Assembly (NCBI GenBank): GCA_021234155.1 | Contig: JAJEKV010000008.1 | Coordinates: 17,598,042-17,662,041, forward strand | Length of the DNA stretch: 64,000 bases | From: Isoetes taiwanensis | Taxonomy: Eukaryota > Streptophyta > Lycopodiopsida > Isoetales > Isoetaceae | Reading direction: 5' to 3' | Shown here: positions 45,285 to 58,200 of the stretch, one piece after another | Layout: every line of letters begins with the position of its first letter | Numbering within the stretch: position 1 is the stretch's first letter | Position numbers and translations under genes: made by a program | Notes under the pieces: generated by a model | The model's database searches: none | What the model saw: only the letters and a program-made list of their open reading frames with translations | What the model was told of the DNA's origin: nothing

Positions 45285-45500
45285 TCCGTAGGAATGAAGG
45301 AACCCGTGGCCTCACCTAAAGTTCTTGCATCCGAGTAGGCCAACAGAGAACACATGCCCCTCAAACACAAATAGAACACCAACACCTGCCAAGTCCATCC
45401 GATGTCTTTAAAATGGCATCGCCCCCCGGCTCCTATGGCTCCTTTGGCAACCGCCTGACCGTTTTTGAATAGGTACACATCCTTGACAAAAAATGAATCA
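45285..45500 (-). pseudogene. DUF8039-like fragment, copy 2
   Basis: The minus strand reads SDSFFVKDVYLFKNGQAVAK, GAIGAGGRCHFKDIGW and DARTLGEATGSFI in one frame, more complete than copy 1. V-x-LF-x-x-G and TLGEATGSFI are the features that suggest DUF8039, a module next to plant transposase-like proteins. Array A lies upstream on the same strand. Confidence 0.4.
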
Positions 45501-45537
45501 GATCCAGAGCAAAGTTGTAGCAGATGGTCCCTTAGGT

Positions 45538-46115
45538 CGGTGAAATTGGGCGGTTTCCAATTTGCTCCCCTCGTTGTAATGGTCCTTGGGCGGGTGAAAT
45601 TGGGCTCAATTTGCTCCCTCAGAGGTGTTCTGCCGGGTGAAACTGGGCACCTCGACGGTGCCCCCCGGTTGTAGTCGCCTTTGTGTGAATGACATGGGCT
45701 CAATTTGCTTCCCCGCTGTAGTGGTCCTTAGGCAAGGAAATTGGGCACCCCACCGACGGTTCCCTGCTGGTGGGTCATTATAGGTGGAATTGGGCACCAC
45801 CAATTTGCTCCCCTCTGCTAGTGGTTCATCGGCTAGTTGAAATTGGGCAAACAACAATTTGTTCCCCTCGCTAGTGGGTCCCTCGGCCAGAAATTGGGCA
45901 ACCCTACCACTTTGCTCCCCCTCGCTGGCCGCCCTTGTGTGAAATTGGCATGCACCCAATTTGCTCCCTATATAGTAATGGTCCTTAGTAATTGAAATTA
46001 AGCACCACTAATTTGCTTTTTGCTAGTGTTCTATAGTGAAATTGGGCGGCTCAATTTGTTCCTTCCTAGTTGTAGTGGTCCTTAGCAGCTTGTAATTGGG
46101 CACCACCAATTTGCC
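45538..46115. repeat. Palindrome array A, copy 2 (about 12 decayed units)
   Basis: The same unit order as 7,445-8,040, but most cores are damaged: loops and right arms are shortened, for example AAATTGGGCAAACAACAATT where copy 1 has the intact palindrome. Spacer text (GTAGTGGTCCTTAGC) is better kept than cores. Confidence 0.85.
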
Positions 46116-46119
46116 ATCA

Positions 46120-47425
46120 ATACAGTGGTATACATGAATGATACATAGTTACTCGTGAGGTCTATCCGCTTACATACATAGTTACCGGGAAGTCAAACCG
46201 GGCACCCACCCTAGTTGGCCCCGCACATCCGGATGTTGGGGTAGATTCTACGGGTGTTAAATTGGGCAAAGAACCCGGTTGCTAACCCAAATGAATATAA
46301 TTTGGCCATTCGTGATCTACGGGTGTCTAATTGGGACGTAACAAGGACGGCCTTCTATGCTACCCCAAAATAGAATCTAGGCTACATCGCTTATGTTGAG
46401 GGGGACCGGACATGCATCTCTCAAATTAAAATTGTTGGGCATCAAATAATCTTCTCATCAATAATGTTCTATACTAATCCGAGGCATCATAATATCGGCC
46501 AGCATGCAACCCAAAGTGGCAAAGAATAAACGATAAACCGAAAAGAAATTTACCTTTCGTGAGTGAAGCGCATCCCATCCTACAAACAAGTAGCCCAAGA
46601 GTGTGAGAGAGAAATGAAAATGGCTAAACGCCTAGAGAGTACTTCAAAATTCAAAATGTCCCCCCAAAATTCAAATTCTAATTTTAAAATCAAAATCGAA
46701 GCAAGGGGCCGAACAATTTAATTTTAAATTCAAATTGAAAGGGTCGTAACACGCCTCTACATTAATTTAAAAAAATCACGCCTACATTAATTTAAAAATC
46801 CGCATTGAATGTTTAGGGCACATTTATTGCAAAAGTCTATTTTTATTGTTTATTCTTATGGTCTATATTTAGTTAAAAAGGTCTATGTTTAAGGCTCACC
46901 ATTTGCATGGTCGCACTTGTCATTCACGTTGCAACCTCACCGCCCATTCCTTTTTAAACTTGCTCATTCATTCCTTTCCGACAACACTTGCCTGTAGTCT
47001 TCTCTCGAGGATCACGTCAAACCGTCGTCTTCAAAGTGATTGCCCGGTTTCATATCTTGTAGGCATCCAAGCGCCATTGTTTTGAGCATCCAAGCCCATT
47101 GTTTTGATGGAACGTCGACCCTTGAAGGGAGGAAAAGATATCGCTTTTTTTAAGTTCAAATTTAGTTTATTATATTAGTCTTGCAGTGATAAGTCAATGG
47201 GCCATAAGCAAATAGCTATCTTACACCTTTTATGGTTTCTATGCTTAAACCCTCTGGCAGACCCCACCCCTTGGTTGTTACTAAGTACCGGAAAAGTCGT
47301 TTCCTCTCTGCACCAAGCTACCCTCCTGCCCATTGGATCTTTCTAAGTACCACAAAAAGCTATTTCCATGCTTCCACACCCCCTGCGGTGCCCGAAAAGT
47401 CGTTTCCATGCTTCTAAACCTACTG
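46120..47425. other. No gene recognised (matches 8,045-9,345 of copy 1)
   Basis: Contains the counterpart of the short direct repeats at 46,690-46,800 and no convincing frame. Clusters of small differences from copy 1 are frequent. Confidence 0.6.
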
Positions 47426-47429
47426 GGTA

Positions 47430-48000
47430 GAAATTGGGCAGGAGCCCAAATTGATGTCCTCTTGCCTCTTTCCGTGCTTCCAAACCTTTCTCCGGGTGGC
47501 CAATTGGGCTGGCCCAATTTGGCACCCCCTTGGCTACCCTTCCATACCTTTGCAAATCATGGCAAATTTGGCACACACTCTTGGCGCCCAATTTGGCACC
47601 CTCCAATTTGAAACCCTGCTTTCGCTTCCATACCTCCCATGGGGTGGCACTGGCAAAATTTGGCACCCTTGCCTCCTGCCTCTTTCAAACCTTGTTACCC
47701 TCCTTTTCCTCGCCTCCCAAACCTTTCCGTGCTTTGAAACCCTCCTCTGGGGGGCATTATTTGGGCTGGATACCCCTCAATTTAAACCTTGTTTTCAATG
47801 CTCCTGCTTACACCACTTGGGGCTTCCAATTTGATGTCCCTCTTGCCTCTTTCATTCCAAACCTCCTCTTGTGGGGCAAATTGGGCCATTTGGCACCCTC
47901 TTGCCTCTTTTCGTTGCTTCCATACTCCTTCAGGTGTGGCAAATTGGGCTTTTTCAATTTGTCACCCTCTTGCCTCTTCTTTGGCTTTGAAACCTTCTAT
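47430..48000. repeat. Palindrome array B, copy 2 (contracted)
   Basis: About 170 bp shorter than in copy 1. The spacer words (TTTCCGTGCTTCCAAACC, GGCACCCTCTTGCCTC) remain; most cores are collapsed. Confidence 0.8.
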
Positions 48001-48069
48001 GGGGGGCATCCCCCACCTTGTTTTAATGCTTGCATACACCACTAATGGGATTAATGAATGATGTTATCG

Positions 48070-49680
48070 GACCCATGGCCCGGAACTAAACAAACCGCGC
48101 GTACACGATCTGGCCCTCCGGTTAGCCAACGTGGGCATTTCTTTGCTGAAGAAAGGAAAGCCAGTCCCATTTCAACATTCGGTTCAATGGTATTGAAGTC
48201 GTCCCGAGCTAGTGACTCAGAATTTGATATAAGTTTTCATGGTGCGTGGAGGTAGGCCCAATCCACCACGGCTCTAGCACAAATCATCTCAAGGATCTGT
48301 GCTTGTACTTTGAGCGGGACTCGGAGGACAATGTAATCTTTGGTATAGCAATTGACATGATGGTGGAGCAATCGAGGTTGCCAACGAGATAGATCTTATC
48401 GTGGAAGACGGTCTTTGGATAAGTCATTTCAAGGATACGTTTACCCTTTGAAACTTACAATCCTCGCCTAATGCATGCAAGCATCACCGAGGCTCCACAT
48501 TCATGTCAAGCCAAGGGCCGGGTCTTGGCCCGGCTATGAAAAGCCTTGAGAGATCCGGACCGATCAAACGTGGAGATATTATAGATGGATTTAATACGCT
48601 TAGACAAAGGATACTGATCACAAACAAAATCGATCAAAGGCCCTTTATACAGAATATCATGGGAAGAACCAACCAAAGGTCTATGACACAGCGTGGTTGA
48701 GGTCACGTTATGGAGTTGCTAGAAAGAGTGATGGAGCAAAAGGCACAGAGAAGCCCATTGACGTGTCATCAGAAAAATTAAATATTCCTAAGAAGAAAAG
48801 ATCAGAAACACCAACGCCAAAACTGATTCTTGGTGGTATGCCAAGTAGATCACGTAGCCCGGACTTGAGCATTCAATCACAAGAGGTATCTGAGCAGTCC
48901 CCACCAGAAAAGCAACTAAAAAAATGAAGTCGGCACGAGGCAATAGCTTTCTCGTCTAAGAAAAGCAGACAGTCGACTCCACCATCCACATCGGGTGGAT
49001 CCGATGGGGGGAGTGAGACTGAGACAGGCTCACAGGAAGATGACAGGCAAATTGTTAGGTGTTCGACATCTGGCGGGGCCTTCATCCAGGAAAGTAGACG
49101 TGAGCTGTCACAAAGCGCATTGATCAACATTAAACACAGAGAAAGGATCTATCCTCTTGGAGTTGAATTCGAAATAGAGGTAGATATATTTAAAATGCAT
49201 CAAGCACCCCAAACATGACCCTGCGGGTCATCAGTCCCTGAACATGTAGATACACTATATGAATCATTTATTAATGTCCGTGATGCATCCACCTTGTGCG
49301 GATGTTGTACCTTTTGATCCGCATTAATCGGGCGCAATCGGGGGAAGAAGGCCAGCCGATTTGGACAATGCAGAATTCTGGATAGTAAATGGCAATCACA
49401 CTACTACAGTTGCCCAAATTCTTGTTAATCAGGCCATGGAATAGCCAGCAGAAAGGGCTCATTTGAAAAAACTTATCTTCTTCTTCTACGCTAAAAGAAA
49501 ATGCCGCGTGCTAGCAGGGAATCTTACTCCAACTGAATATGTAAATGTCAGCCAGGAGAGCAACGACATCACCAAGAATACCATTCGTCAGGATGTTTAC
49601 TTCGAGCAAATATAACAGCTAAGGAATCAATGGAAAGAAAGGAAAGCGTGGACTATCCCAAGATAGTGCATATTCAGTAA
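48070..49680 (+). pseudogene. N-terminal exon cluster of ParB/Srx-like putative protein, copy 2
   Basis: Better preserved than copy 1 in parts. GDIIDGFNTLRQRILITNKI, IGRTNQRSMTQR-like text and a Ser/Pro/Lys-rich linker (KLNIPKKKRSETPTPKLILG) run in open frames. SGGSDGGSETETGSQEDDRQ leads to RERIYPLGVEFEIEVDIFKM. Near the end, AEFWIVNGNHTTTVAQILVN (the ParB-like loop) and LTPTEYVNVSQESNDITKN follow. The block ends at CATATTCA/GTAAGT (49,677), a good donor before array C. An in-frame TAG (CCATGGAATAG near 49,440) and other stops remain, so the copy is probably dead. Confidence 0.4.
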
Positions 49681-49719
49681 GTCACTTCAATTTGTTCATG
49701 CAGTATGTTTTCCTCATCA

Positions 49720-50245
49720 AATTGGGATGCCCCCCATGTTCACTCAGCATGTTAGCCTGCATCTTCTTGGATATCAAATTGGGCGGGCGCCCAATTTGGG
49801 ATGCCCCCCATGTTCACTCAAAGATGTTAGCCCATCTCCTTGGCTATCAAATTGGGGGCACCCAATTTGGGATACCCCCATGTTCACTCAGCATGTTAGC
49901 CTGTATCTTCTTGGATATCAAATTGGGCGTGCGCCCAATTTGGGATGCCCCCCATGTTCACTCAAAGATGTTAGCTTTTGCATCTCCTTGGCTATCAAAT
50001 TGGGCGGGCGCCCAATTTGGGATGCCCTCCATGTCACTCAGCATGTTAGCCTGCATCTTCTTGGATATCAAATTGGGCGAGCGCCCAATTTGGGATGCCC
50101 CCCATGTTCACTCAGCATGTTAGCCTGCATCTCCTTGGCTATCAAATTGGGCGGGTGCCCAATTTGGGATGCCTCCCGTGTGCACTCAGCATGTTAGATT
50201 GCATCCCGGCTATCAAATTGGGCGGGCGCCCAATTTGGGATGGCC
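49720..50245. repeat. Palindrome array C, copy 2 (eight units, period about 73 bp), intronic
   Basis: The best preserved array. Cores start at 49,776, 49,849, 49,920, 49,997, 50,070, 50,144 and 50,215 (spacing 71-77), plus a degenerate first unit. Loops are GGGC, GTGC, GGGC, GAGC, GGGT and GGGC. It sits between the GTAAGT donor at 49,677 and the acceptor at about 50,344. Confidence 0.95.
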
Positions 50246-50344
50246 CCCATGTGCATTGCCCCCCATGTGCATTGCATGTTAGCTTGTGCATTGCTCAATT
50301 TTGAGACCATATACTTCAAATATGCTAAGTTTACTATGTTGTGC

Positions 50345-51413
50345 GGGATTGGCTCGCTATAGCCGGCGGACTTTGAAGAAACTTAGCATGCGAGATTACG
50401 ATTACTTCGTATACTTGGATGACGAATCTTGGAATATGTGCCTGCAAGTGGCTCAGTTGTTCTATGAAGACCAACTAAAAGACGAATTAGGTGAAACGAT
50501 AATGGTTAAGGACCCACGAGAAATGTTCACGAATAACAAGTGCCGACCTTTAAAGTCCATGCATCCAATGGATTTGCAAAGACTGTTGACAGAGATCATG
50601 ACAGGCACCACGTACATCAAGACCACCAAAAATTACACTGGAAGGCGTGTCATGAAAATCCGTGCGGGGGAACTGAAGAAGATTGGCACTGTCGAGCGGG
50701 CACTCCTTAAATATCTGAAAGATGTAAAGAAGCTCAAAGTTGACAACATGGCAGATTTGCGGAAAATTCATCCAATATTCACGGAAAATTTGATGTTAAT
50801 GTTCGCCAACAGTGTGGGTGATTGGGTTGATAGCCGCAAGGAGGCAGAAAAGCTTAACCTTCCAAAGGCTCTTATCCTAAAGGTTAATGAATATCTTCGT
50901 GGACCCTAAGTGGAAGAGGGATCTAAATCATTCAAATGCTACCGTAATGGTCCTCTCCTCGATGTCGGTTGATGTGGTCAATACCTCGCTCATTTTATCG
51001 GATGTGATTTCAGAAATATCAAGAAAATGGAGCATGGAAGAATACCGAAGTTCTTGACCGGATCGGGTGTACTAACGGACCAAAGAACTATATTGGATCC
51101 ACGATCTTTATCATCCGCATCGTTTGAGTGAGTGCTTGTCCGCCATGAAGACGATAGACGAGGTAGTCGTGGTATGGGTGGGGCGTACCAAGATTCTCTT
51201 TAGATTCTAAAAGAGAAACCCTTCCTCTAAAGTGTTCGCGAAACTCTGAGACTCTTGTTACGGTAATGTATGTGGCCGAGACCAAGCGCCGCCCCTCCTA
51301 TGCATGACCTGAATCTATGCTTCACCGACGGACCATCCTCAAGAGTATTCAAAGTTTCATCACTTGAAAGAAGTGGAGGACATAGAGAAGAACCTCCCCA
51401 TCATGAGTGCGCA
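50345..51413 (+). pseudogene. Large exon of the unknown (possibly methyltransferase-like) protein, copy 2, broken
   Basis: The first 185 codons match 12,315-12,880 almost perfectly, then a TAA arises at 50,907 (GGACCCTAAG where copy 1 has GGACCGG). After that many small indels scramble the GCDF / WSMEEY / YQDPKKRN region. The acceptor CAG of copy 1 is CGG here, which may be a CHG-site consensus error or a real splice-site loss. Confidence 0.6.
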
Positions 51414-51469
51414 GCAGTAACATGGTTTAAACTTGTGTCTCTGTCCATTTCTTTTCAATACCACTTATA

Positions 51470-52270
51470 ACGGTTGTCTACATTCCTCCAAAGATACCGG
51501 GTTGTATCGCGGCCTTGGGGTGATAAGAGTCTTGGCGGCAGAGGCGCTGGTGCTCTTATGCCACATCAATTGGATTCCGTGACATGCACATACCTAGTCT
51601 CGGAAATTTATGTTAGAGGGTTGCGGTGTCCCGGATTTCTTCTCCGAGGATCATTTAGCCGCAACTTTGTGCGGGGTATAAAGTTACTTGCCTTTGAGAT
51701 TGATGAGACTATGCCGCTTAAACTTGTTCGGATTTTTAATCAACTCCGGCAATTTGCCGGACGAAAGAAATCGAGAGCCCGCTTTGCAAAAAATAGCAGG
51801 GGAAAAAGAAAGCAAGTGGCTCCAAGGCATCGACAGTATCGACCACTACTCCACCTCCTTGTCCATTCCCTGCACAAACAGTGCAAGAGTTGCAATCCAC
51901 TCTCCGGATGTCTAAGGATTTTGTCACAGACCATTTGAGAAAGGTGGCAGGTTTTGGAGCAAAGGACATGTCTTTCTTTAGAAAGAAGAAGGAGAACATT
52001 AATGCTTTGGCGGGCACTACACTAGTGTGCACCCAAGATGTGGTCGAGGGTAGCTCGAAGTTTACGTAGCTACTCCTCAAGGATCAAGATCTTCTGTTGT
52101 ATTGGAGACACAAGAAGCTCAAACTGTGGACTAGGAGCTTGAGGTTGAGAAGGAGGATGAGGTTGAGAAGGACGATGAGGTTGAAAAGGACGATGAGGTT
52201 GAGAAGGAGGTTGAGAATGAGGGTGATGACACTACACTAACCAAATAAGAATTCCCGCCCGGATGGAGCT
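51470..52270 (+). pseudogene. C-terminal exons with DEVEK repeat, copy 2
   Basis: KLLAFEIDETMPLKLVRIFN followed by QLRQFAGRKKSRARFAKN is open here, as is the acidic tail: EVEKEDEVEKDDEVEKDDEV from a 15-bp tandem repeat at 52,138-52,225. The two regions are in different frames, so another splice or lesion lies between. Role unknown; AFEIDE is compatible with a methyltransferase strand but proves nothing. Confidence 0.45.
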
Positions 52271-52395
52271 CCCCGGCAAGCGGCACAGGGAGGGGGAGAA
52301 CAAAGTGAAGTTGGTCACACCGCTATGTCAGCTGAAGGGGTGGATGACCCTTAAGCATTTTATATTGTCATAAGATCCTTTTTGCTACCACAAGG

Positions 52396-52425
52396 GGTGC
52401 AAATTGGGCGGGTGCCCAATTTCGC
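52396..52425. repeat. Solitary full palindrome core, copy 2
   Basis: AAATTGGGC-GGGT-GCCCAATTT followed by CGCACCC, intact, about 130 bp past the last coding block. Confidence 0.85.
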
Positions 52426-52689
52426 ACCCTCTGTACCTCAAATGTATATGGTTTTAGAGTCAACTTGAATAAAATAACTTATGTACATGAACCAAGAAAA
52501 CAAATACATGTCTAATATTTTTTGTATTACTTTCCAGTGTTTCCAATATTAATTAACCAACAGTTTGGTATTCTTTTACATAAAGAAAATACATAGGTCT
52601 TACAGGACATGGCTAATTCAACACAAATATACTAGATAATAGACAACATATAATATAAAAGACCAAAGCTTCAGTCAATGCCCAGTTCA

Positions 52690-53100
52690 ACCTAAATAAG
52701 ATCCCCCAGATCGAACTCATCAACATGACTTCGACTGTACAGATCCAGCCAGTCATCCAAGTCTTTGAGAGAGTGACCACTGCTGACGACGAGCTTGGTT
52801 ATCAAACCTTCGAGTTGTCTACTTTGCTTCTTGTAAAGCTTCTTAAACAGAGGTCGGAACGTGTTGTGCATCCAAACGTCCTCCATTTTCAGCCGACCTT
52901 TTAGGTGTCTTTGCCCTCAGAATACAGCGTTTCAATGGTATGAGGCAGGCCTCCAGCTCCACCCTACCGAGTTCTTCCTCGTCGCCATCCTTTACCAACC
53001 CATCCCCTTTGAGGAGCCTCGTGAATTGGGCACTAACTTCTCTCGTTCGGTTCTGGTTCATCTCGTTTTGTACTTCCACTTTAACCCCGATTCGCATGGG
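52690..53100 (-). pseudogene. Conserved minus-strand coding block, unknown, copy 2
   Basis: MRIGVKVEVQNEMNQNRTRE, VSAQFTRLLKGDGLVKDGDE and ELEACLIPLKRCILRAK run to about 52,920. After a one-base shift, MEDVWMHNTFRPLFKKLYKK and LITKLVVSSGHSLKDLDDWL continue to a stop at 52,692. Charged, no membrane segment, not recognised. The pairing with copy 1 shows that the protein sense is kept. Confidence 0.45.
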
Positions 53101-53659
53101 CTTAAGATTGCCTCACTAATATGAGACTGCATTTCGGTGATGGTGAGTCCATGTCTGCGCCTCGTGTCGACCATTCTGAGTGACCTGAAATGAATCTAAG
53201 AGACCGAATGAAGGTGCTTGCACGAAGAGATTGAATGAAGAGACAATGAAGAGACTGGATGAAGGGACCTCCTATCTCACCTACTTGCACGATTCCCGAA
53301 ATTGTGGCTCATTTTAATAACAAGAAATGACGAAATCTAAAAATTCGCCTTGGCTTCCACGGCCTGCCATGTCGCTACACCGCATCTAATCCAGTTTTTT
53401 TACCTCAATGAGAATCATGTCACTATTTTCAACAAAATACCCTATATTCTTAACGACCGCGATCATTTGAGATATTTGTGGACTTGTGGAAAGTCCATAA
53501 ATAATGAAACTGTGCTTATGTGCAATATTGAGGATATACAATTGCTGATTCACAACACACAAACACATGAACATGAGAAATATGACATATGACATGCATA
53601 ATATACAGTATATGACATATTATACATGCAACACCCCTAATCCAAGAAATGCAAAGTAA

Positions 53660-53667
53660 CCAATAAC
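53660..53667. repeat. hAT target site duplication, left (CCAATAAC)
   Basis: Identical to 58,304-58,311. The single empty copy is in duplication copy 1 (CCAATAACCTGTAATG, about 15,622-15,629). Confidence 0.95.
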
Positions 53668-54804
53668 CAGGGTTTCCCTTAAAGGGGCCGAATCTTACTT
53701 AAAAGATGCTATATTTAAGGGTTTTTTGAAAAGTGAATACGAATGTGGAATAGGCCCTGTATTAAATATTTTTTTAATGGTTCGCCAACCTTTCGACGGT
53801 GGAAGCTCCCGCCAAGGTTGGAATCGCCAAGAAGACTATGGCAAGATTCATTCCATTCGCCTGGGTTTCTACAGGTCTTACTGGATTTGGACTTGATTCG
53901 CCTCTTACCATACATTCAAGTGCTATTCACAAAGGTTTATCTCTGAGCTTCAAGAATGTCTATCTTGGCCTCAACCGTAGCTTTTTCGACAAGTATGAAA
54001 TAGAGACCTATTTGCAAATGGAGATGATTTACAGTTTCAGTATGAAATGAAAATGTATTTGCAAATGGAAAAGCCTTACCGTTTCCTTACATAAGCAATG
54101 CTTGCATGTTTATCAAATGCCTACACAAATTCTAAAAACTTGTAATTCTTCACTGACTTGTGATTCTAAAGCTTGAAGAGGAGTAATTTGACGTCAATAA
54201 CATTTCTTTTCTATAGGTATGAAATTTTAGAAAGTTGTTTGCTTTGGATCCTGCATTATTTTACCCTCATTTGTTTGAAGCTCATCCATTATTTATATTA
54301 TTCATTTTTCCTTTAACAATCTTGCTTTCATTGCATTATGCATTATTTGTATGAATTACCGTGGAGAGGTTTTTTGCATGCTCTTGGAGAAGAATCTTAT
54401 CTAACCATGTCTTCTTGTTTACTTGTTTCTCAGGTGCCTGCAAAAATTTTGAAGCTTTTAGTTCTTCACCGCTTGTCTAAAATTTGTCATTCAGTATGAA
54501 TCTCCGTAAAGGTTTTGTGGCTTCCAATCATATTAGCGCAGCTCTGTTTAGATGATGCTTTTGTCTCTTAGGATCCAATCATTATTAGTTTTCTTGCTTT
54601 AATCTTTATCTGATGCTAAGGATGCAAACCATTCAAGTTATTTGAACTAATAGAAGCTTTATTTGCATTGATGCAGGTTAGATTTTTCTGCAGACTTGGT
54701 GGTAGGTGGGAGATGCCTTAGTATTGGTTAACTTAGTCTTTTTCCTTGCCTTGTGCTTGCTTTTTGATCGATTCTTGTGTTTTTTTTTTTCATAACAGTG
54801 CCTC

Positions 54805-56430
54805 ATGAACATGACAAGGCAAGGAATTTTGTCATTCTTTAATAAAGTGAATAAAGATATGCCTTCTAGTAGTAGCAGCCACAACACTCAAGTACACAAT
54901 GTTGAAAATACTAGTACTCACTCTAATGATGTTCGACCTTCGAATAATTGGCCTAAGTGATGTTGAAGTTTCAATAGAGGTTTGGATTTCTTGTGCAAAC
55001 AAGTACTTTTACCATTCCTTATGATCACCTCCATGTATTGATCACGAGAAGGCGAAAAAATAAGAAGAGGAAAAGGAAATCTAGTGATTGGATACAAGGT
55101 AGAGAGTTTCAGCCTTTTAATGGGCGGTGTAGATTTCCATTCATAGAGCCCGTGAAGGAAAGCGATGAGTTTGGAATGCCAAAATATGCAACAAGAATGC
55201 GATTATCTTGCATGTTCATGGAAAAATAAGAATGAGTGCTTGCTTCAAGTAAAAAGCCGACACCACGGTGAGAAAAGCATGCGTAAGGTCTATGAGAAGA
55301 AGATCATTGATGGGGAAAGAAATCAAGAGTCTGAGATGGAAAACAAAAAAAGAGTCACGAGCATTTGCAAGTTGTTGAGGAGTACAAAATACATTTGCAA
55401 AAGCAAGATTTGCCAATCCTAGCACCAATAAGAACATTGCTACAAAAAATGACGGATAAAAATTTGAAGTCCAAAGTTGTTCAATTGCAATCATTATTTC
55501 ATGTCTTGAAACGAGGTAAGCCTTTGCATGATTATCCGGCGCATGAGCATCTTCTAGCATTGCTGCCCATTCCAGACTTTCCAACCACTCATTGGTCTAT
55601 CCAAAGTGGCGAGGAATTTGCAAAATGCATCGATCAAGTGCTACTAGCTGATTTGAGGGAACTTATGCAAAGTTGTGATTACTTTGCCATATCATTGGAT
55701 GAAGCTTCAGCCAAGGATATGTCTTCCTGGTTATGTATGACTGTTTACGTTGTGAAGGCATATATTAGACACCCATATTATGCTGGAATTAAGTGTTTAG
55801 AAAAGAATGCTACTTCTGAAAATATATATGATCTTGTTCAAGATGCTTTGATGACAGATTTGGGGTTGTCACCAAATGAAATTGCCAAAAAGCTTGTTTG
55901 TATAGGCTTGGATGGTTTGCTTTCGGTAATGCAAGGTCGTTTAATGGTTTAACGGTGAGAGTCCAAACAAATTTAGCGCCATATGCTTTGGGCATCCATT
56001 GCATGGCGCACCGGATGAATCTTGCTTATAAAATTATTGATAACTTTGAGTATGTCAGGAAGATCGAAGACTTGGTGAGCGATTCCTACAACTTCTTTTG
56101 TCGTAGCTCAAAAAGGTATGGATTCATCTTCAGCTTCAATTATTAAGTCTTTGAAAATTTTCTTATTTCATGTTGCAATATGCATAGGATTCAGTAAATT
56201 CAAAAAAGTATGCGGTGGCCCCAAAAAGGGTCTAAGTTATTGAAGAATGTGAATACGTTGGATTTCTCTTTACAAACCAGCAGACGCTTTATTTCAAGAG
56301 TATCCATCTTTGGTGGAAACTTTAATGGATAAACTCTCTACCACTGCTGAAAGAGGTGGTGGAAGAGACAAAGCACAAGAATTGCTTACTAGGCTAACAG
56401 ACTTAGAGACATTGCTCACTTTAACAGGTA
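54805..56430 (+). pseudogene. hAT transposase (TTF/DUF4371 type), frameshifted and C-terminally truncated
   Basis: The start MNMTRQGILSFFNKVNKD is typical for these transposases; a TGA stops it after 51 codons. The TTF-like zinc region is scrambled. From 55,365 an open 195-codon stretch has LLQKMTDKNLKSKVVQLQSL, SCDYFAISLDEASAKDMSSW (first catalytic Asp) and KLVCIGLDGLLSVMQG (second, C-x-x-DG-x-x-x-M-x-G). In another frame, LAPYALGIHCMAHRMNLAYK follows (the HC-x-AHR-x-NL signature), then WISLYKP and LLTRLTDLETLLTLTG. The C-terminal hAT dimerisation domain is missing. At least three frame breaks make it inactive. Confidence 0.8.
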
Positions 56431-56524
56431 TTTTTATTTTATTACGCATGCATAAGTTGAGGAAGCATTCTATTGTGCCTATTCTTCTATTCTAATGATT
56501 GCATGGTCGCCTACTACTTTGTAG

Positions 56525-57120
56525 GTTTTGCTGCCCAGGTTAAGAGAAGAGGGAATTTAGCATCACAGAAAAAAAGGAATTTAGCTTCACAGATAAGAGC
56601 TATAAAATGATGCACGTCTACAAGTTTAGAGAAGAGGGAATGTAGCATACAGAATGAAGAACTATAGAATGAAATCGTGAAATTCATTTGTTCTGCAGAT
56701 TCACTCCATATTTTGCAGCCAAGTTTGATTTAGTTATTTTATGCTATGCATGTTCTGTTCTTACATGCTGCATAATGTTTATACATGAATTGAGCATTAT
56801 GATCATGCACAATGTAAAACTCATTGGCTGCTAGTATGTGCAGCCAAGTTTAATGTGGTCATTTTATCTATGTTCTGTTCTTACTGTTCTTACAGGTCAA
56901 GAACTCAAAACAATGATGCATGTTCACAGGTTAAGAGAAGAGGGAATTTAGCATCACAAATTATAAAATGATGCATGTCTACAAGTTTAGAGAACAGGGA
57001 ATATAGCATACAGATAAGAGCTATAGAATGAAGCAGGTTCTTACAAGTTCTTACAGGTTCTTACAGAATGAAGCAGGTTCTTACAGTTAGATACAGGAAC
57101 AGTATAACGTTTACAAGTTA
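56525..57120. repeat. Imperfect direct repeats in the hAT interior
   Basis: GGTTAAGAGAAGAGGGAATT plus TAGCATCACA, and AGTTTAGAGAA-AGGGAAT-TAGCATACAG, occur at 56,537-56,660 and 56,930-57,030. GCAGGTTCTTACAG repeats at 57,030-57,085. Non-coding. Confidence 0.7.
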
Positions 57121-57124
57121 GATA

Positions 57125-58200
57125 CCATGAAGAGGAGGAGGAATTCGAAACATTGATGCGTATTTCCAGACTACATGGTCAGTCGGTCATTTTTGGTAAA
57201 GTTAACACAGTATTAGATTGGTTTAGGGTATGAACAATTGTTTCGGTCAGGTGCTAAAGACAAGAGTATTTATAATTCGACATGCAGCAAATCTTGTGGG
57301 CATAATTAGTTTGATCGGATCAGTGGATATCTGGCTTTGGCATAAGAAAGAATCGAGTCTTCCAATCATCTGTGTTGTGCGAAATCTGGGAGAGAAGATC
57401 GATCTTTCCGCAATGAAAAAAAAACACTGTTCACTGTCTACGATTTAGGATGTTCTCAAATTGTGCTTAAAATTTCGACCATCCAATTGTTAAATTTGCA
57501 TTAAAAAGCGTGGGAATGTCAACAATCTTTGAATGTTAAAATTTAGGACAACACTTTACTCGCTTAAATGAGAATTTCAACTTCTTTGGCCCTCATATAT
57601 CAATCTCGAGGATTTTTAGGTTAAAAGTGAGAGATCGTGAACACTTAAAGCCTTTAGAATGGTATTTTTACATTTTGTTTGTCTTATATTTTAACATTTA
57701 ACACTTGGGGTATAACTTTATAAGATCAAAACATGGTTCCTTAACAAGAAGCACACGGGTTTGGAAACTACATGTGATGGGTTCCCCATTGGAAAATACA
57801 CGTTTGCATGTTAATTTACAATGGTTCATTATTAATCATTAATATTAAGGGTTTCCAAGCATGGGGAATCAATTGCAAGACTCAAGCATGAGGGCGTAAC
57901 TAGGTCGATTGAATCAATGTCAACATCACAACGAAATTGATTCTTTACATCAACCGTGCTTTGTGAAATCACGCCTATGGAAAGCTAAGCCAAGGTGCCT
58001 TCCCCTTTTATATTTCCAAGTTACTTTACCCTAGGTCTTGGCATATTTAAACAAATTATTAATAAGTTGTGTTCAATAGTGTTTTTTTATTACAAATTTT
58101 CCAAACTTTGTTCCTACATCTTCCAGAAGCACTAATATACTTTTCTATATATTTCAATGTCGTTCGTCAAAAAATCGCCTTTAGGACTATGTCTTAACTT
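57125..58200. other. hAT 3' interior, no gene recognised
   Basis: AT-rich sequence with no family resemblance in short frames. Confidence 0.55.

Noticed and set aside
49720-50245. Regular palindromic repeats separated by spacers, superficially like a CRISPR array
   Set aside because: The spacers are themselves repeats of one sequence, the sequence is plant nuclear DNA with introns, and no cas genes are present.
49692-50304. Open frames of 143 and 156 residues across array C
   Set aside because: They are translations of the 73-bp satellite in several frames; the array is in an intron.
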